Below, in pieces: positions 8,323 to 17,105 of a stretch of DNA of 64,000 nt. This DNA is from Paenimyroides baculatum (GTDB taxonomy: Bacteria; Bacteroidota; Bacteroidia; Flavobacteriales; Flavobacteriaceae). The translations under genes were made by a program, and so were the position numbers. The notes below the pieces were generated by a model that saw only the letters and a list, made by a program, of their open reading frames with translations, was not told the DNA's origin and ran no database searches. Position 1 is the stretch's first letter. Every line of letters starts with the position of its first letter. Location: positions 1 through 64,000 of the forward strand of contig NZ_VWSG01000001.1 in the NCBI RefSeq assembly GCF_008629655.1, read 5' to 3'.

Positions 8323-9600
8323 TTACGTGAATAATTCGTAAATACTGTCGGGTGTATAATTCTTTTCAGGTCCGTAAATCAGCCAGTCTGTAAGATGTCC
8401 AATCGGTAAAACCAACGCATCGTTCTGGTTGTATTTTTCAATCTGATACGGCTGATTCAGTAAAATTACATTCATTGTATCGTCGTCATTAATATCGGTC
8501 ACATCAAACCACAAATGTTCGTTGCCTTCGCCTTCATCAATAGGTAATCCTAATTTTACAAGAAAACGCCAGTTTTCCTCGCCGTTGTATTGCTTAAAAA
8601 CTTTTTTGTAATAATGATACTGTTCGTAAGCCAATGCAGACATACGTTCGGTTTCTTCGTTCTTAATAAAATATACCGGATTTTCTTTTAAATCTTCTGC
8701 CAATACATCCGGCGGATAAAGTTCGTCATTTTCAATTAAAAACACGATTCCCGACGGGCCATAATTTTCTTCTTCCGGAGATCGTTCTTGCAAACCGCCC
8801 GGAATTTCGGCAGGATATTGCCCAACCATTTCTTCCCAACGAACCCAAGTGAAATTTAAATCGTAACCAATATATCCAATGTTAAAAGGATCGTTTTCGT
8901 TTGCCGGTTCATAAATAAATTTAGTAACCATGGCATCTAACAGTCCGTTTAGTTCGTTCACGCCGTTTTTAATATCGATCATTTCCAGTTCAACCGATCC
9001 ACAACGATGCAAACCATGCGTGTGTAACCAATAAACTTTTTCGCCATCAACTTCGTCAAAAACTCCGTGAATGGTGTAAATGTAATGTGGCGACGGCGGT
9101 GTGATCAATTTTGACGAAAACACAGCCCACTGACCAGAAAGTAAACGTGCCGGCATAAAATCGACCAAAACGGTTGGGTTAGGAATTAATGCTGTTAGCA
9201 CTTTTAGCTGTAAATGAAAACTTTCTAAAATATTTGTGGAAAAATACATAGAAGATTCCAAATAAAACGATTCGGATTTTGCTAGCTGCACATCATTTTC
9301 ATCGATATAGTTAATGCGGGCGTAATTGTCCAGATCTAAAACATTGCTTTCAACCACAAACAAATTAATGTCGTACGGCAGTTGCTTGTAGATAATGTTT
9401 AAAAGGAATTGTTTTTTTAAGGAAGGATTTTCCGTATCGACACCAACTTCTTCAAAACTTACCACTTCAAAGTCTTTTACTTGTTTTAGCTGGTTCTGAA
9501 AATGATCGAACGTAAAATTTGTGGAATTGTTTCGCCCGAAAATGCCCATTTCTGACGCTAAACGCAGTCCTTCTTCTGCAATTTGTTCATATAAACCCAT
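8323..9600 (-). CDS. DUF4026-like cytoplasmic protein
   Basis: The 425-residue acidic protein has no signal peptide or membrane segment. It resembles the DUF4026 family in length and in the block VYWLHTHGLHRCGSVELE in the middle. Other notable segments are 'ARLLSGQWAVFSSKL' and a C-terminal part describing 'LWFDVTDINDD..VILLNQPY', which resembles a DUF2314-like domain. Function is unknown. A weak -7 box, TATCTTTA, lies upstream. It may share a transcript with the MBL hydrolase gene downstream. Confidence 0.65.
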   Translation of the reverse strand: MGLYEQIAEEGLRLASEMGIFGRNNSTNFTFDHFQNQLKQVKDFEVVSFEEVGVDTENPSLKKQFLLNIIYKQLPYDINLFVVESNVLDLDNYARINYIDENDVQLAKSESFYLESSMYFSTNILESFHLQLKVLTALIPNPTVLVDFMPARLLSGQWAVFSSKLITPPSPHYIYTIHGVFDEVDGEKVYWLHTHGLHRCGSVELEMIDIKNGVNELNGLLDAMVTKFIYEPANENDPFNIGYIGYDLNFTWVRWEEMVGQYPAEIPGGLQERSPEEENYGPSGIVFLIENDELYPPDVLAEDLKENPVYFIKNEETERMSALAYEQYHYYKKVFKQYNGEENWRFLVKLGLPIDEGEGNEHLWFDVTDINDDDTMNVILLNQPYQIEKYNQNDALVLPIGHLTDWLIYGPEKNYTPDSIYELFT

Positions 9601-9662
9601 ATCAATTTTAATTAGTTATTTTAAAGATACTAATTTTTTATCGATGTATTTTACCTTGATTT

Positions 9663-10331
9663 TTATTTGACGGATTTTTTTGCAGGAAGAAATTCGGCTC
9701 GAATCCTGCCAAAATTCCCTTGAATATGAACTGCGTTTTTGTTGTGCATTATATACAAATCATTTTCTTGGGGAGGAAATTTACCTTCTTCTTCTACAGG
9801 TAATTCATTGTATTTGGCAATTTTGTATAATTGATTGTTGCTTAAAAAGTAGTTGTATGTTTTGTCGGTTTTAATCAGATTTAAATTTTTATCAAACCAC
9901 TGATTTTCTTCATAAATTACAAAAAGGGCTTTGTTGTAAACCGTTTTCTTTTTTATTAAATGTTCCATTACGCCGTAATAATCGTAGGTTTCGGTAAGTG
10001 TACTGTCTGTTTCTGTGTAGCTATAATTTCTTTCGTAAAACCCGTCTTTCTTCCTATAATAATCTTTAATGGACTCACTTTCTATCCTTGTCCAGTTTTT
10101 AGGTCGATCAAAATATGTGTTCAAATTGATAGTTTTAAAAAGAATGTCGTCTTTATAAAGTTTCAACGAATCGTATCCTTTAAAATCAAGATATTTATTG
10201 GTTTTAAAAACCTCCATGGCAATTTCTGTAAAAATACGAACGGTATCTTTTGAAGGATCATAAATAGCAATATCCTGCGCAACGGCTTTTAAATTTAGAA
10301 CGATAAAAAACAGTATAAAAATACGTTTCAT
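9663..10331 (-). CDS. Secreted protein of unknown function
   Basis: The 222-residue protein has a signal peptide (MKRIFILFFIVLNLKAVAQ, cleavage near residue 19). It is rich in aromatic and charged residues with no recognisable motif. It is on the same strand as its neighbours but has about 60 bases of spacer on the 3' side. I do not recognise a family. Confidence 0.68.
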   Translation of the reverse strand: MKRIFILFFIVLNLKAVAQDIAIYDPSKDTVRIFTEIAMEVFKTNKYLDFKGYDSLKLYKDDILFKTINLNTYFDRPKNWTRIESESIKDYYRKKDGFYERNYSYTETDSTLTETYDYYGVMEHLIKKKTVYNKALFVIYEENQWFDKNLNLIKTDKTYNYFLSNNQLYKIAKYNELPVEEEGKFPPQENDLYIMHNKNAVHIQGNFGRIRAEFLPAKKSVK

Positions 10332-10379
10332 GAGTGTTTTTATATTTTCGATTGACTTATAAATATAATAAATCTTCAG

Positions 10380-11870
10380 TTATTTTACAGTTAAATCATC
10401 ATAAGCTTTTTTAAGCATTTGAATGGTATGATTGATTTCTTCCAGATTCAAATGACCAAATCCCAAACGAATTCCGCACATGTTTTTGGTTTGATACAGC
10501 AAGTGTTTTGGCAACGTAACATTGTATTTTGAAACTTGATCTGACAGTTTTACCAAAGAAATAGGCTTGTTGAATTGAATAAACAGAGCCAGACCACCGT
10601 TAGGTTTGTTAAAAGTAATTAAATCGCCAAACGTATTTTTTAAAGCTTCGCACATGGTATCGCGCCGAGCTTTGTACAGTAAGATTTTCTTTTTAACCTG
10701 CCGATGCATTTCGCCTTCGTGAATTACTTCTGCCAAAATCTGCTCTTTGATTAAATCGCCCTGCGGATCAATCATTCGGTAATAATTTTTAACTTCGGTA
10801 ATTAAATTTTCGGGCGCCACGATAAAACCGGTTTCAAAAGCAGGAAACAACGCCTGACCAACTTTTCCCAGATAAATAATCAGTCCGTTGGTATCGGCGC
10901 TTGCCATTGGGGGCATGGGCGTGGCATCAAACTGAAAATCGAAATCGAAATCGTCTTCAATAATGGCGAAACCATATTCTTTAGCTAATTGCATCAACTG
11001 TAATCTGCGTTGCGCACTTAAACTGTTCGTAGTAGGGTAGTGGCGTTGCGGCGTGCAATACACACAGCGGATACTGTTTTTTGTGAAGTTTTTTTTAATG
11101 AACGAAACATCTAATCCGTTTTCATCAATAGGGATGGTTTTTATGTTTGCTTTTGCCTGATGAAAAATCATGTTGGCAGCAAAATTACTTACATTCCCCA
11201 CCAAAACAACATCATTTGGTTTTAACAACAGTTGCGCTACCAAATACAAATTCATTTCGGTGCTGCGAGTGGTTAGCAGGTTTTTTGGTGCAATGTGTAA
11301 GTTGCGCGTCGCATTTAAATAATTGCACAATTGCGTGCTTAAAAACGATGATTGATCAAACAAAAAAGTATTCCATTTTTTTATGACCGATGTACGCTTT
11401 AAAACCGCATTGTACCAACGATTGTATTGTTTGTCGGTATGCAGGCGAATATCGGTTTGTCCGTCGTTAAAGGTATAAATGGTTTCAACTTTTTCATAAG
11501 GCGATGCCAAATGTGCACTTTCGTAAAAATGAAAACCGGTTTTGGTTGGATATTCTTCGTTTTTCAGTTCATTAAAATTGCCAACAATCGGTTTTTGTCT
11601 GATCGGATTTAAAACAAAAGTACCTTTATTCGGAACAATTTCTACCCAACCTTGCGAAGCCAGCTCATCGTAAACAGCAACTGCCGTATTTCGGTGGATC
11701 TTAAGCAAATTGCTTAAACTGCGAGTCCCGGGTAATAAGGTTCCTACCGAAAAATAGCCGCGCTGAACCGCATTAATAATGTGCTGCGCAATTTGTACAT
11801 AAACTGCTGCGGTGTTGTTTTTATCAATCGTGATAATATTTTGCAAGATATCTTCAGCCGGACTATTCAT
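10380..11870 (-). CDS. MocR-type (GntR-aminotransferase) transcriptional regulator
   Basis: The 496-residue protein has an N-terminal GntR winged helix (about residues 15-85, with VQRGYFSVGTLLPGTRSLSNLL and HRNTAVAVYDELASQGWVE). This is joined to a class I aminotransferase-like domain with FAIIEDDFDFDFQ and the PLP-lysine region IIYLGKVGQALFPAFETGF. This is the MocR/PdxR architecture: PLP or a related amine acts as effector. It is divergent from the TonB receptor at 11948, and a 20-base palindrome lies between them, so it most likely controls that receptor. Confidence 0.93.
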   Translation of the reverse strand: MNSPAEDILQNIITIDKNNTAAVYVQIAQHIINAVQRGYFSVGTLLPGTRSLSNLLKIHRNTAVAVYDELASQGWVEIVPNKGTFVLNPIRQKPIVGNFNELKNEEYPTKTGFHFYESAHLASPYEKVETIYTFNDGQTDIRLHTDKQYNRWYNAVLKRTSVIKKWNTFLFDQSSFLSTQLCNYLNATRNLHIAPKNLLTTRSTEMNLYLVAQLLLKPNDVVLVGNVSNFAANMIFHQAKANIKTIPIDENGLDVSFIKKNFTKNSIRCVYCTPQRHYPTTNSLSAQRRLQLMQLAKEYGFAIIEDDFDFDFQFDATPMPPMASADTNGLIIYLGKVGQALFPAFETGFIVAPENLITEVKNYYRMIDPQGDLIKEQILAEVIHEGEMHRQVKKKILLYKARRDTMCEALKNTFGDLITFNKPNGGLALFIQFNKPISLVKLSDQVSKYNVTLPKHLLYQTKNMCGIRLGFGHLNLEEINHTIQMLKKAYDDLTVK

Positions 11871-11881
11871 TGTTTTAAAAG

Positions 11882-11901
11882 CGGACTATTTAAATCGTCC
11901 G
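11882..11901. promoter_or_regulatory. Candidate MocR operator
   Basis: CGGAC-T-ATTTAAAT-C-GTCCG is a near-perfect 20-base palindrome (a single mismatched pair). It lies in the 77-base gap between the divergent MocR gene and the TonB receptor, 12 bases beyond the MocR start codon. It also covers the expected -33 region of a weak receptor promoter (GACTTTTG at 11911-11918). Its position and symmetry make it a good candidate for the regulator's binding site; this is inference. Confidence 0.6.
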
Positions 11902-11947
11902 GTAAGTTACGACTTTTGCACTGTTTTATTAAAAAATAAATTTTAAA

Positions 11948-13834
11948 ATGAAGAATAAATACGTTTTGTTGGCTTTGCTTGTTGTTCCTTTTGTGGGAAA
12001 AGCGCAGGTTACAAATGATTCAATAGCTGAATTGGATGAGTTGATCATTCACGAAAACCGCATGCAGATACCTTTTCAACAATCAACAAGAAATATTCAG
12101 GTTATAACAAAAGAAGATATCAAAAAACTGCCGGTTTCATCGATAAATGAAGTACTGACTTATGTAAGCGGAGTTGATATTCGTCAACGTGGTCCGTTTG
12201 GTTCGCAGGCAGATATCAGTATCGACGGTGGATCGTTCGAGCAAACTATGGTATTGTGGAACGGTGTTAAAATGGGCGATGCACAAACGGCGCATCACTC
12301 TATGAACCTGCCCATTCCTTTGGAAGCTATTGAACGAATCGAAGTTTTAAAAGGTCCGGCTGCACGTATTTACGGAATCAACGCTTTAACCGGTGCTATA
12401 AATATTGTTACAAAAACGCAGACTAACGACTTTTTGCAACTGCACGCGTACGGCGGAAGTTCGTTTAAAGATAAAGATGCTGGCGATGGTAACGGAATGT
12501 ATGCAGGTGGCGGTTTGCAGGCAACGGCAGGTATCAATACCGGAAAAGTGAATCATTTGGTAAGCATTGGTAAAGAAGAAACCAACGGGCAACGTTACAA
12601 TACAGCGGCAAAAAACTTGAAAACCATGTATCAGGGAAATGTTGCCTTGAATGATAATAATTCGGTAAACTGGATGGGTGGCTATTTGGATAACGAATTT
12701 GGTGCTAACGGATATTATGCGGCTCCGCATGATAAGGAATCGTACGAAATTGTACAAACTTTAATGTTAAGTGTTGGCAGTAACCACCGAATTACAGATA
12801 ACTTAACCATTAAACCACGCATTAGCAACCGTTACAACGAAGATGATTACCGTTTTTACCGCAACGATTTAAGCAGAGCGCGTTCGTTACATTATTCCAA
12901 TGCGTTTATGTTTGAATTGAACGGAGTTTATACATCAACGGTCGGAGATTTTGGTGTGGGATACGAAATGCGTTTGGAAGATATTAACAGTTCTAACCTT
13001 GGCGAACACGACCGTAAAAATCATGGTTGGTTTGCAGAATATAAAAATACTTTTTTCGAGAAATTACTCGTGAATGTTGGTGCTTACTGGAATTATAATA
13101 CCGATTACGGTTTTCAATGGTATCCGGGTGCCGATGTGGCTTATCTGTTGAATAATGATTGGAAAGTTCAGGCGAGTATTGGCAGTAGTCAGCGTATTCC
13201 GTCGTTTACCGATTTGTATGTAAATCAAAGACCAGGAAACATTGGAAATCCTGATTTAAAACCCGAAGCAGCTTGGCAGTACGAAGTTGGAGTAAATTAT
13301 ACCAAACAAAACAAGCGATTTGCTGCGAGTGTTTTTGAACGTAATATTTCTGATTTTATTGATTGGACAAGAATTTCTACCGATGTTCCGTACCAACCAC
13401 AGAATTTAGGAGATCAGGTAATGCGCGGGTTGAATGTTCGATACAATCAGGATATTCAGATTGCTATGAATCAAAAATTAGGATATTCGTTAAGCTATCA
13501 ATATTTAAGTCCGAAAAAACAAGATTCTGCAAGCGAAATCATTTCAAAATACACTATCGAAAGTTTAAAACAACAGGCAATTGTAGGAATTAACTATAGT
13601 ATAAATGATTTTGGAATGCAGTTTCAAAACCGATATTTAAAACGTGAATTGAACGATGGTTATTTTGTATCAGATTTACGATTGATGTATCAGTTTCCAT
13701 CATTTCAAATTTATACGCAGGCAACCAATATATTCAACAGTACGTATAAGGAAGTTGCTGCTGTACCTATGCCAAGCCGTTGGATACAGTTAGGTGTAAA
13801 CTACCGTTTAAATTTAAAAAAGACTTCCGAATAG
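11948..13834 (+). CDS. TonB-dependent outer-membrane receptor, BtuB-like
   Basis: The 628-residue protein has a signal peptide (MKNKYVLLALLVVPFVGKAQ) and a TonB-box-like stretch (LDELIIHENR). A plug domain spans about residues 45-155 with 'INEVLTYVSGVDIRQRGPFG', SIDGGSFEQTMVLWNGVKM and IERIEVLKGPAARIYG, followed by a 22-strand-type barrel ending in 'WIQLGVNYRL'. The plug resembles the BtuB group (COG4206), but no cobalamin riboswitch precedes it. Instead it is divergent from a MocR regulator. The ligand is therefore uncertain: cobalamin, a B6-related or an amine-containing compound are all possible. Confidence 0.9.
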   Translation: MKNKYVLLALLVVPFVGKAQVTNDSIAELDELIIHENRMQIPFQQSTRNIQVITKEDIKKLPVSSINEVLTYVSGVDIRQRGPFGSQADISIDGGSFEQTMVLWNGVKMGDAQTAHHSMNLPIPLEAIERIEVLKGPAARIYGINALTGAINIVTKTQTNDFLQLHAYGGSSFKDKDAGDGNGMYAGGGLQATAGINTGKVNHLVSIGKEETNGQRYNTAAKNLKTMYQGNVALNDNNSVNWMGGYLDNEFGANGYYAAPHDKESYEIVQTLMLSVGSNHRITDNLTIKPRISNRYNEDDYRFYRNDLSRARSLHYSNAFMFELNGVYTSTVGDFGVGYEMRLEDINSSNLGEHDRKNHGWFAEYKNTFFEKLLVNVGAYWNYNTDYGFQWYPGADVAYLLNNDWKVQASIGSSQRIPSFTDLYVNQRPGNIGNPDLKPEAAWQYEVGVNYTKQNKRFAASVFERNISDFIDWTRISTDVPYQPQNLGDQVMRGLNVRYNQDIQIAMNQKLGYSLSYQYLSPKKQDSASEIISKYTIESLKQQAIVGINYSINDFGMQFQNRYLKRELNDGYFVSDLRLMYQFPSFQIYTQATNIFNSTYKEVAAVPMPSRWIQLGVNYRLNLKKTSE

Positions 13835-13846
13835 GAAGTCTTTTTT
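13816..13846. terminator. Bidirectional terminator
   Basis: GACTTCC/GGAAGTC (13822-13828 with 13834-13840) is flanked by six A's and six T's. It overlaps the stop codon of the TonB receptor and serves both it and the convergent rpe gene. Confidence 0.75.
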
Positions 13847-13847
13847 G

Positions 13848-14510
13848 TTATATAGCAGTAATGTTTTTTAAGTTTTCTATTGTTGCAATCGGATCTTGTG
13901 CCGTGAACACAAAACTGCCCGCAACTAAAACATCTGCACCCGCTTTTACCAAATCTGCAGCGTTTTTATCGGTAACACCACCATCAATTTCAATTAAAGT
14001 AGTAGCATTGTTTCTAACAATAATTTCTTTAAGCTGCTGAACTTTTTTATACGTATTTTCAATGAATGATTGTCCGCCAAAACCAGGATTCACGCTCATA
14101 ATACAAACCAAATCAATGTCGTTAATTACATCTTCTAACAAAGCAACATTTGTGTGCGGATTAATAGCAACACCTGCTTTCATGTCAGCTGCTTTAATAG
14201 CTTGTAAAGATCTGTGCAAATGCGTGCATGCTTCGTAATGAACCGTTAAAACATCTGCACCTAAATTTTTAAAAGTTTCAATGTATCGGTCAGGATCAAC
14301 AATCATTAAATGTACATCGATTGTTTTTTTTGCGTGTTTGTTAATAGCAGCCAAAACCGGCATTCCAAAAGATATATTTGGTACAAAAACACCGTCCATG
14401 ATATCGATATGAAACCAATCGGCAGCGCTGTTGTTAATCATTTCTACATCGCGTTGTAAGTTTGCAAAATCGGCAGCTAAAACCGACGGAGCAATTAGCG
14501 TATTTTTCAT
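13848..14510 (-). CDS. rpe: Ribulose-phosphate 3-epimerase
   Basis: The enzyme interconverts ribulose 5-phosphate and xylulose 5-phosphate in the pentose phosphate pathway. The start is set at 14510 (MKNTLIAPSVLAADF), because an ATG-like codon seven residues further upstream would lie too close to the promoter box at 14529-14536. Diagnostic motifs: IAPSVLAADFANL, 'WFHIDIMDGVFVPNISFG', DVHLMIVDP, 'VCIMSVNPGFGGQSFI' and 'IEIDGGVTDKNA'. At 220 residues, the length is normal. Confidence 0.96.
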   Translation of the reverse strand: MKNTLIAPSVLAADFANLQRDVEMINNSAADWFHIDIMDGVFVPNISFGMPVLAAINKHAKKTIDVHLMIVDPDRYIETFKNLGADVLTVHYEACTHLHRSLQAIKAADMKAGVAINPHTNVALLEDVINDIDLVCIMSVNPGFGGQSFIENTYKKVQQLKEIIVRNNATTLIEIDGGVTDKNAADLVKAGADVLVAGSFVFTAQDPIATIENLKNITAI

Positions 14511-14528
14511 TGTTGTGTGTTGTTTATG

Positions 14529-14536
14529 CAAAGATA
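14529..14536 (-). promoter_or_regulatory. -7 promoter box of rpe
   Basis: TATCTTTG on the minus strand is a perfect TAnnTTTG match, 19 bases ahead of the rpe ATG at 14510. It is followed by CA, like most other strong boxes in this window. Confidence 0.5.
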
Positions 14537-14600
14537 CAAACTAAAATGTATTTTTTAGATTAGAAATAGTAGGTTAAAATAATCATAAAAAAATATATTA

Positions 14601-14629
14601 TTTTTATTTGGATTTTGTCTAAATAAAAA
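14601..14629. promoter_or_regulatory. Palindromic operator over the iron/flavinylation operon promoter
   Basis: A 29-base interrupted palindrome: left arm TTTTTATTTGGA (14601-14612), spacer TTTTG, right arm TCTAAATAAAAA (14618-14629), with one mismatch. It occupies the space between a TTTG -33-like element (14607-14610) and directly abuts the -7 box at 14630. A bound repressor would therefore block the promoter. Its AT-rich TTTxGA/TCTAAA symmetry is compatible with a Fur or DtxR/IdeR-type iron regulator; that assignment is inference. Confidence 0.65.
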
Positions 14630-14637
14630 TAACTTTG
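14630..14637 (+). promoter_or_regulatory. -7 promoter box of the TonB receptor operon
   Basis: TAACTTTG (followed by CA) is a perfect TAnnTTTG match. It lies 19 bases downstream of a TTTG (-33 element, 14607-14610) and 26 bases ahead of the ATG at 14664, which are textbook distances for a Flavobacterium housekeeping promoter. Confidence 0.65.
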
Positions 14638-14663
14638 CAAACAGAAATCGCAAAAATGCCCTT

Positions 14664-17102
14664 ATGCGCCCTTATTTATTGCTTAGTTTTCTTTTTTTAT
14701 ATCAGTTTGTAAATGCCCAATACAAGATTTCGGGATTTATTTATGACGAAAACAACTCACTTCTTACAAACACTGAAGTTTTATTGATTAAAGATCAAAC
14801 AACCAAATCTGTCAAGTCAGATCAATTAGGAAAGTATCAGTTTACAAATTTATCGAACGGTGAATATCAGTTAATATTAAAGAGAGATACTCGCAAAGAA
14901 GCATTTAGTATTACGGTTGAAGATCAAGATCAGGTAGTAGACATAGGCTTTGATTCATTAACTGAAAATGAATCAGTTTTGGATGATTTGGTTATAAACA
15001 TAGAATCGGTAAAATCTAAATTAGAAAAAGAAGGTTTTGCTATGAATGTTATTGAAACTAAAGACGCAGCATTAAGAAATATTCAAACCAATGAATTATT
15101 AGATAGGTCGGTAGGTGTGCGTGTGCGTCAAAACGGTGGTTTAGGTGCTGCGGTAGAATATAATTTAAACGGAATGACAGGAAATTCGGTTCGTATTTTT
15201 ATCGATGGATTACCTTTATCAACCTACGGATCATCTTTCGATTTAAATAGTATTCCGCCAGCTTTAATAGAACGTATTGAGGTTTACAAAGGGGTAGTTC
15301 CTATTCATCTATCAGATGATGCTTTGGGTGGCGCTATAAATGTTGTGCTTAAAAAAGGGATTCGAAACTCGCTTAACGGCTCATTATCTTATGGATCGTT
15401 CAACACGTTTCAAGCTAATTATGGTGGTATGTTTCGCAATGATAAAAACAGATTAACCTTTAAAACTTCGGGTTTTCATAATTCATCAGACAATGATTAT
15501 AAAATATGGGGAAAGTTTGCTAGAAACATTTTACCAGATGGTACTTATGAATATGTTAAAGCACGGAGATTTAATGATGCTTATAGATCAACCGGTTTAA
15601 GAGCGGAAATTGGTTTTACCGATGTTAAATGGGCAGATAATTTCTTTGTAGGTTTTAATATATCCGACGCATATAACCAAATACAGCACGGTGTGTATAT
15701 GACAGTGCCTTATAAAGGTAGATACACTGAAAGCGAAGCAAAAGTTGGACTTTTAAACTATCAAAAGAAGAATTTATTTGTACAAGGTTTAAATTTTGAT
15801 GTAAATGGAATGATTAGTGAACGTGATCAGTTAGTAAGTGATGCCGTTTCGTACAGATACAATTGGTACGGGCAAATTGTAAAAGGCTTAAAAGGCGAAG
15901 ATTTACGAACTACAGGTGGTGCACAACAAGGTGCACCAACGTTAAATAATATTACCCGAAATATAAAAACTTTACGTACGGGGTTAAGTTATGAGTTTAT
16001 TGATAATCATAAATTGTTTATTAACCATGTAGTATACGATGTTGATAGAACCGATGAAGATCAGTTAAAACCAATTGCACAAAGACTTTATGCAACATCA
16101 AACACCTTACAAAAGAATATTACATCTTTTGCATACGATTTTAAAGCTTTTGATGAAAAACTGAAAGTAAATGCTTTTGTAAAGTTATACGAACAAAAAA
16201 TTAAGCAAATTCAACCAACCGCACAAATGGTTAATGGACAAGCTATTAAGGTTGATGTTGAACGAACCAATACTACCAATACCACAGGTTATGGTTTAGC
16301 ATCGTCTTACTTATTATCACCATCTATAGTTGTTTTGTTTTCTGCAGAACGGGCGTTAAGATTGCCATCAGAGGGTGAGATTTTTGGCGATCCTAGCGAA
16401 AATATGGTATCTAACACCGGCATAAAACCAGAAATGAGTGAGAATTTTAACTTAGGTTTAAAATTTGGCGATTATAAAATAAATAACCATAAATTCTCTA
16501 TTTCAGGGAATGGTTTTATTCGCAATGTAAAAGATAAAATTGTTAGAAAAGTAGATAATAAAATAAACGAAGCTTTACAATCGGCACCTTTCGAGAATTT
16601 AGGAAAAGTTAGTGCTATTGGTTTTGAAGCTGAAGTTATGTATGCTTATAATGATAAGTTAACATTTCATGTTAATTTATCGCATTTTAGATCTTTATAT
16701 AAATTGCAGTTCGATCCAAATGGTAAAATTTACGATCATTACAATCAGCAATTACCAAACGAGCCTTTTTTTACAGCAAACGCCAATATTCAATATCAAT
16801 TTAAAAATATCATACAGAAAGAAAGTAGATTGTTTTTAAATTATGCTTTTGGTTTTGTTGATAGTTTTTATACCATTTGGCAACAAAATGTATCAAATAA
16901 ACAAGCGCTTTTAGACGAAGCCGAAACGCCACAACAATTTATTCACGATTTAGGTTTAACCTATACTTTTCCTAACAAGCAGTTTGTTTTAAGTTTTGAT
17001 GCTAAGAATGTTTTTAACAATCAAGCATTTGACAATTTTGCGGTTCAAAAACCAGGTCGTGCCTTCTATTTTAAAATCAATTATACATTTAATAAATTAT
17101 AA
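14664..17102 (+). CDS. TonB-dependent receptor with carboxypeptidase-regulatory-like domain
   Basis: The 812-residue outer-membrane receptor has a signal peptide (MRPYLLLSFLFLYQFVNAQ). A CarboxypepD_reg-like beta sandwich spans about residues 20-95 (YKISGFIYDENNSLLTNTEV). The plug spans about 120-230 (LLDRSVGVRVRQNGGLG, IERIEVYKGVVPIHL, ALGGAINVVLKKG), and a long beta-barrel ends in FYFKINYTFNKL. It is the first gene of a six-gene operon with electron-transfer genes. That and the palindromic operator suggest uptake of iron complexes such as a siderophore or haem; the ligand itself cannot be read. A short overlapping ATG frame at 14656-14712 precedes it. Confidence 0.92.
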   Translation: MRPYLLLSFLFLYQFVNAQYKISGFIYDENNSLLTNTEVLLIKDQTTKSVKSDQLGKYQFTNLSNGEYQLILKRDTRKEAFSITVEDQDQVVDIGFDSLTENESVLDDLVINIESVKSKLEKEGFAMNVIETKDAALRNIQTNELLDRSVGVRVRQNGGLGAAVEYNLNGMTGNSVRIFIDGLPLSTYGSSFDLNSIPPALIERIEVYKGVVPIHLSDDALGGAINVVLKKGIRNSLNGSLSYGSFNTFQANYGGMFRNDKNRLTFKTSGFHNSSDNDYKIWGKFARNILPDGTYEYVKARRFNDAYRSTGLRAEIGFTDVKWADNFFVGFNISDAYNQIQHGVYMTVPYKGRYTESEAKVGLLNYQKKNLFVQGLNFDVNGMISERDQLVSDAVSYRYNWYGQIVKGLKGEDLRTTGGAQQGAPTLNNITRNIKTLRTGLSYEFIDNHKLFINHVVYDVDRTDEDQLKPIAQRLYATSNTLQKNITSFAYDFKAFDEKLKVNAFVKLYEQKIKQIQPTAQMVNGQAIKVDVERTNTTNTTGYGLASSYLLSPSIVVLFSAERALRLPSEGEIFGDPSENMVSNTGIKPEMSENFNLGLKFGDYKINNHKFSISGNGFIRNVKDKIVRKVDNKINEALQSAPFENLGKVSAIGFEAEVMYAYNDKLTFHVNLSHFRSLYKLQFDPNGKIYDHYNQQLPNEPFFTANANIQYQFKNIIQKESRLFLNYAFGFVDSFYTIWQQNVSNKQALLDEAETPQQFIHDLGLTYTFPNKQFVLSFDAKNVFNNQAFDNFAVQKPGRAFYFKINYTFNKL

Positions 17103-17105
17103 ATC

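Noticed and set aside
11948..13834. Calling the first TonB receptor btuB outright
   Set aside because: The plug resembles the BtuB group, but there is no B12 riboswitch, and a MocR regulator is divergent, so the ligand is left open.
14656..14712. Short ATG frame of 18 codons overlapping the start of the TonB receptor
   Set aside because: A possible leader peptide, but it overlaps the receptor start out of frame, and nothing except its ATG supports translation.
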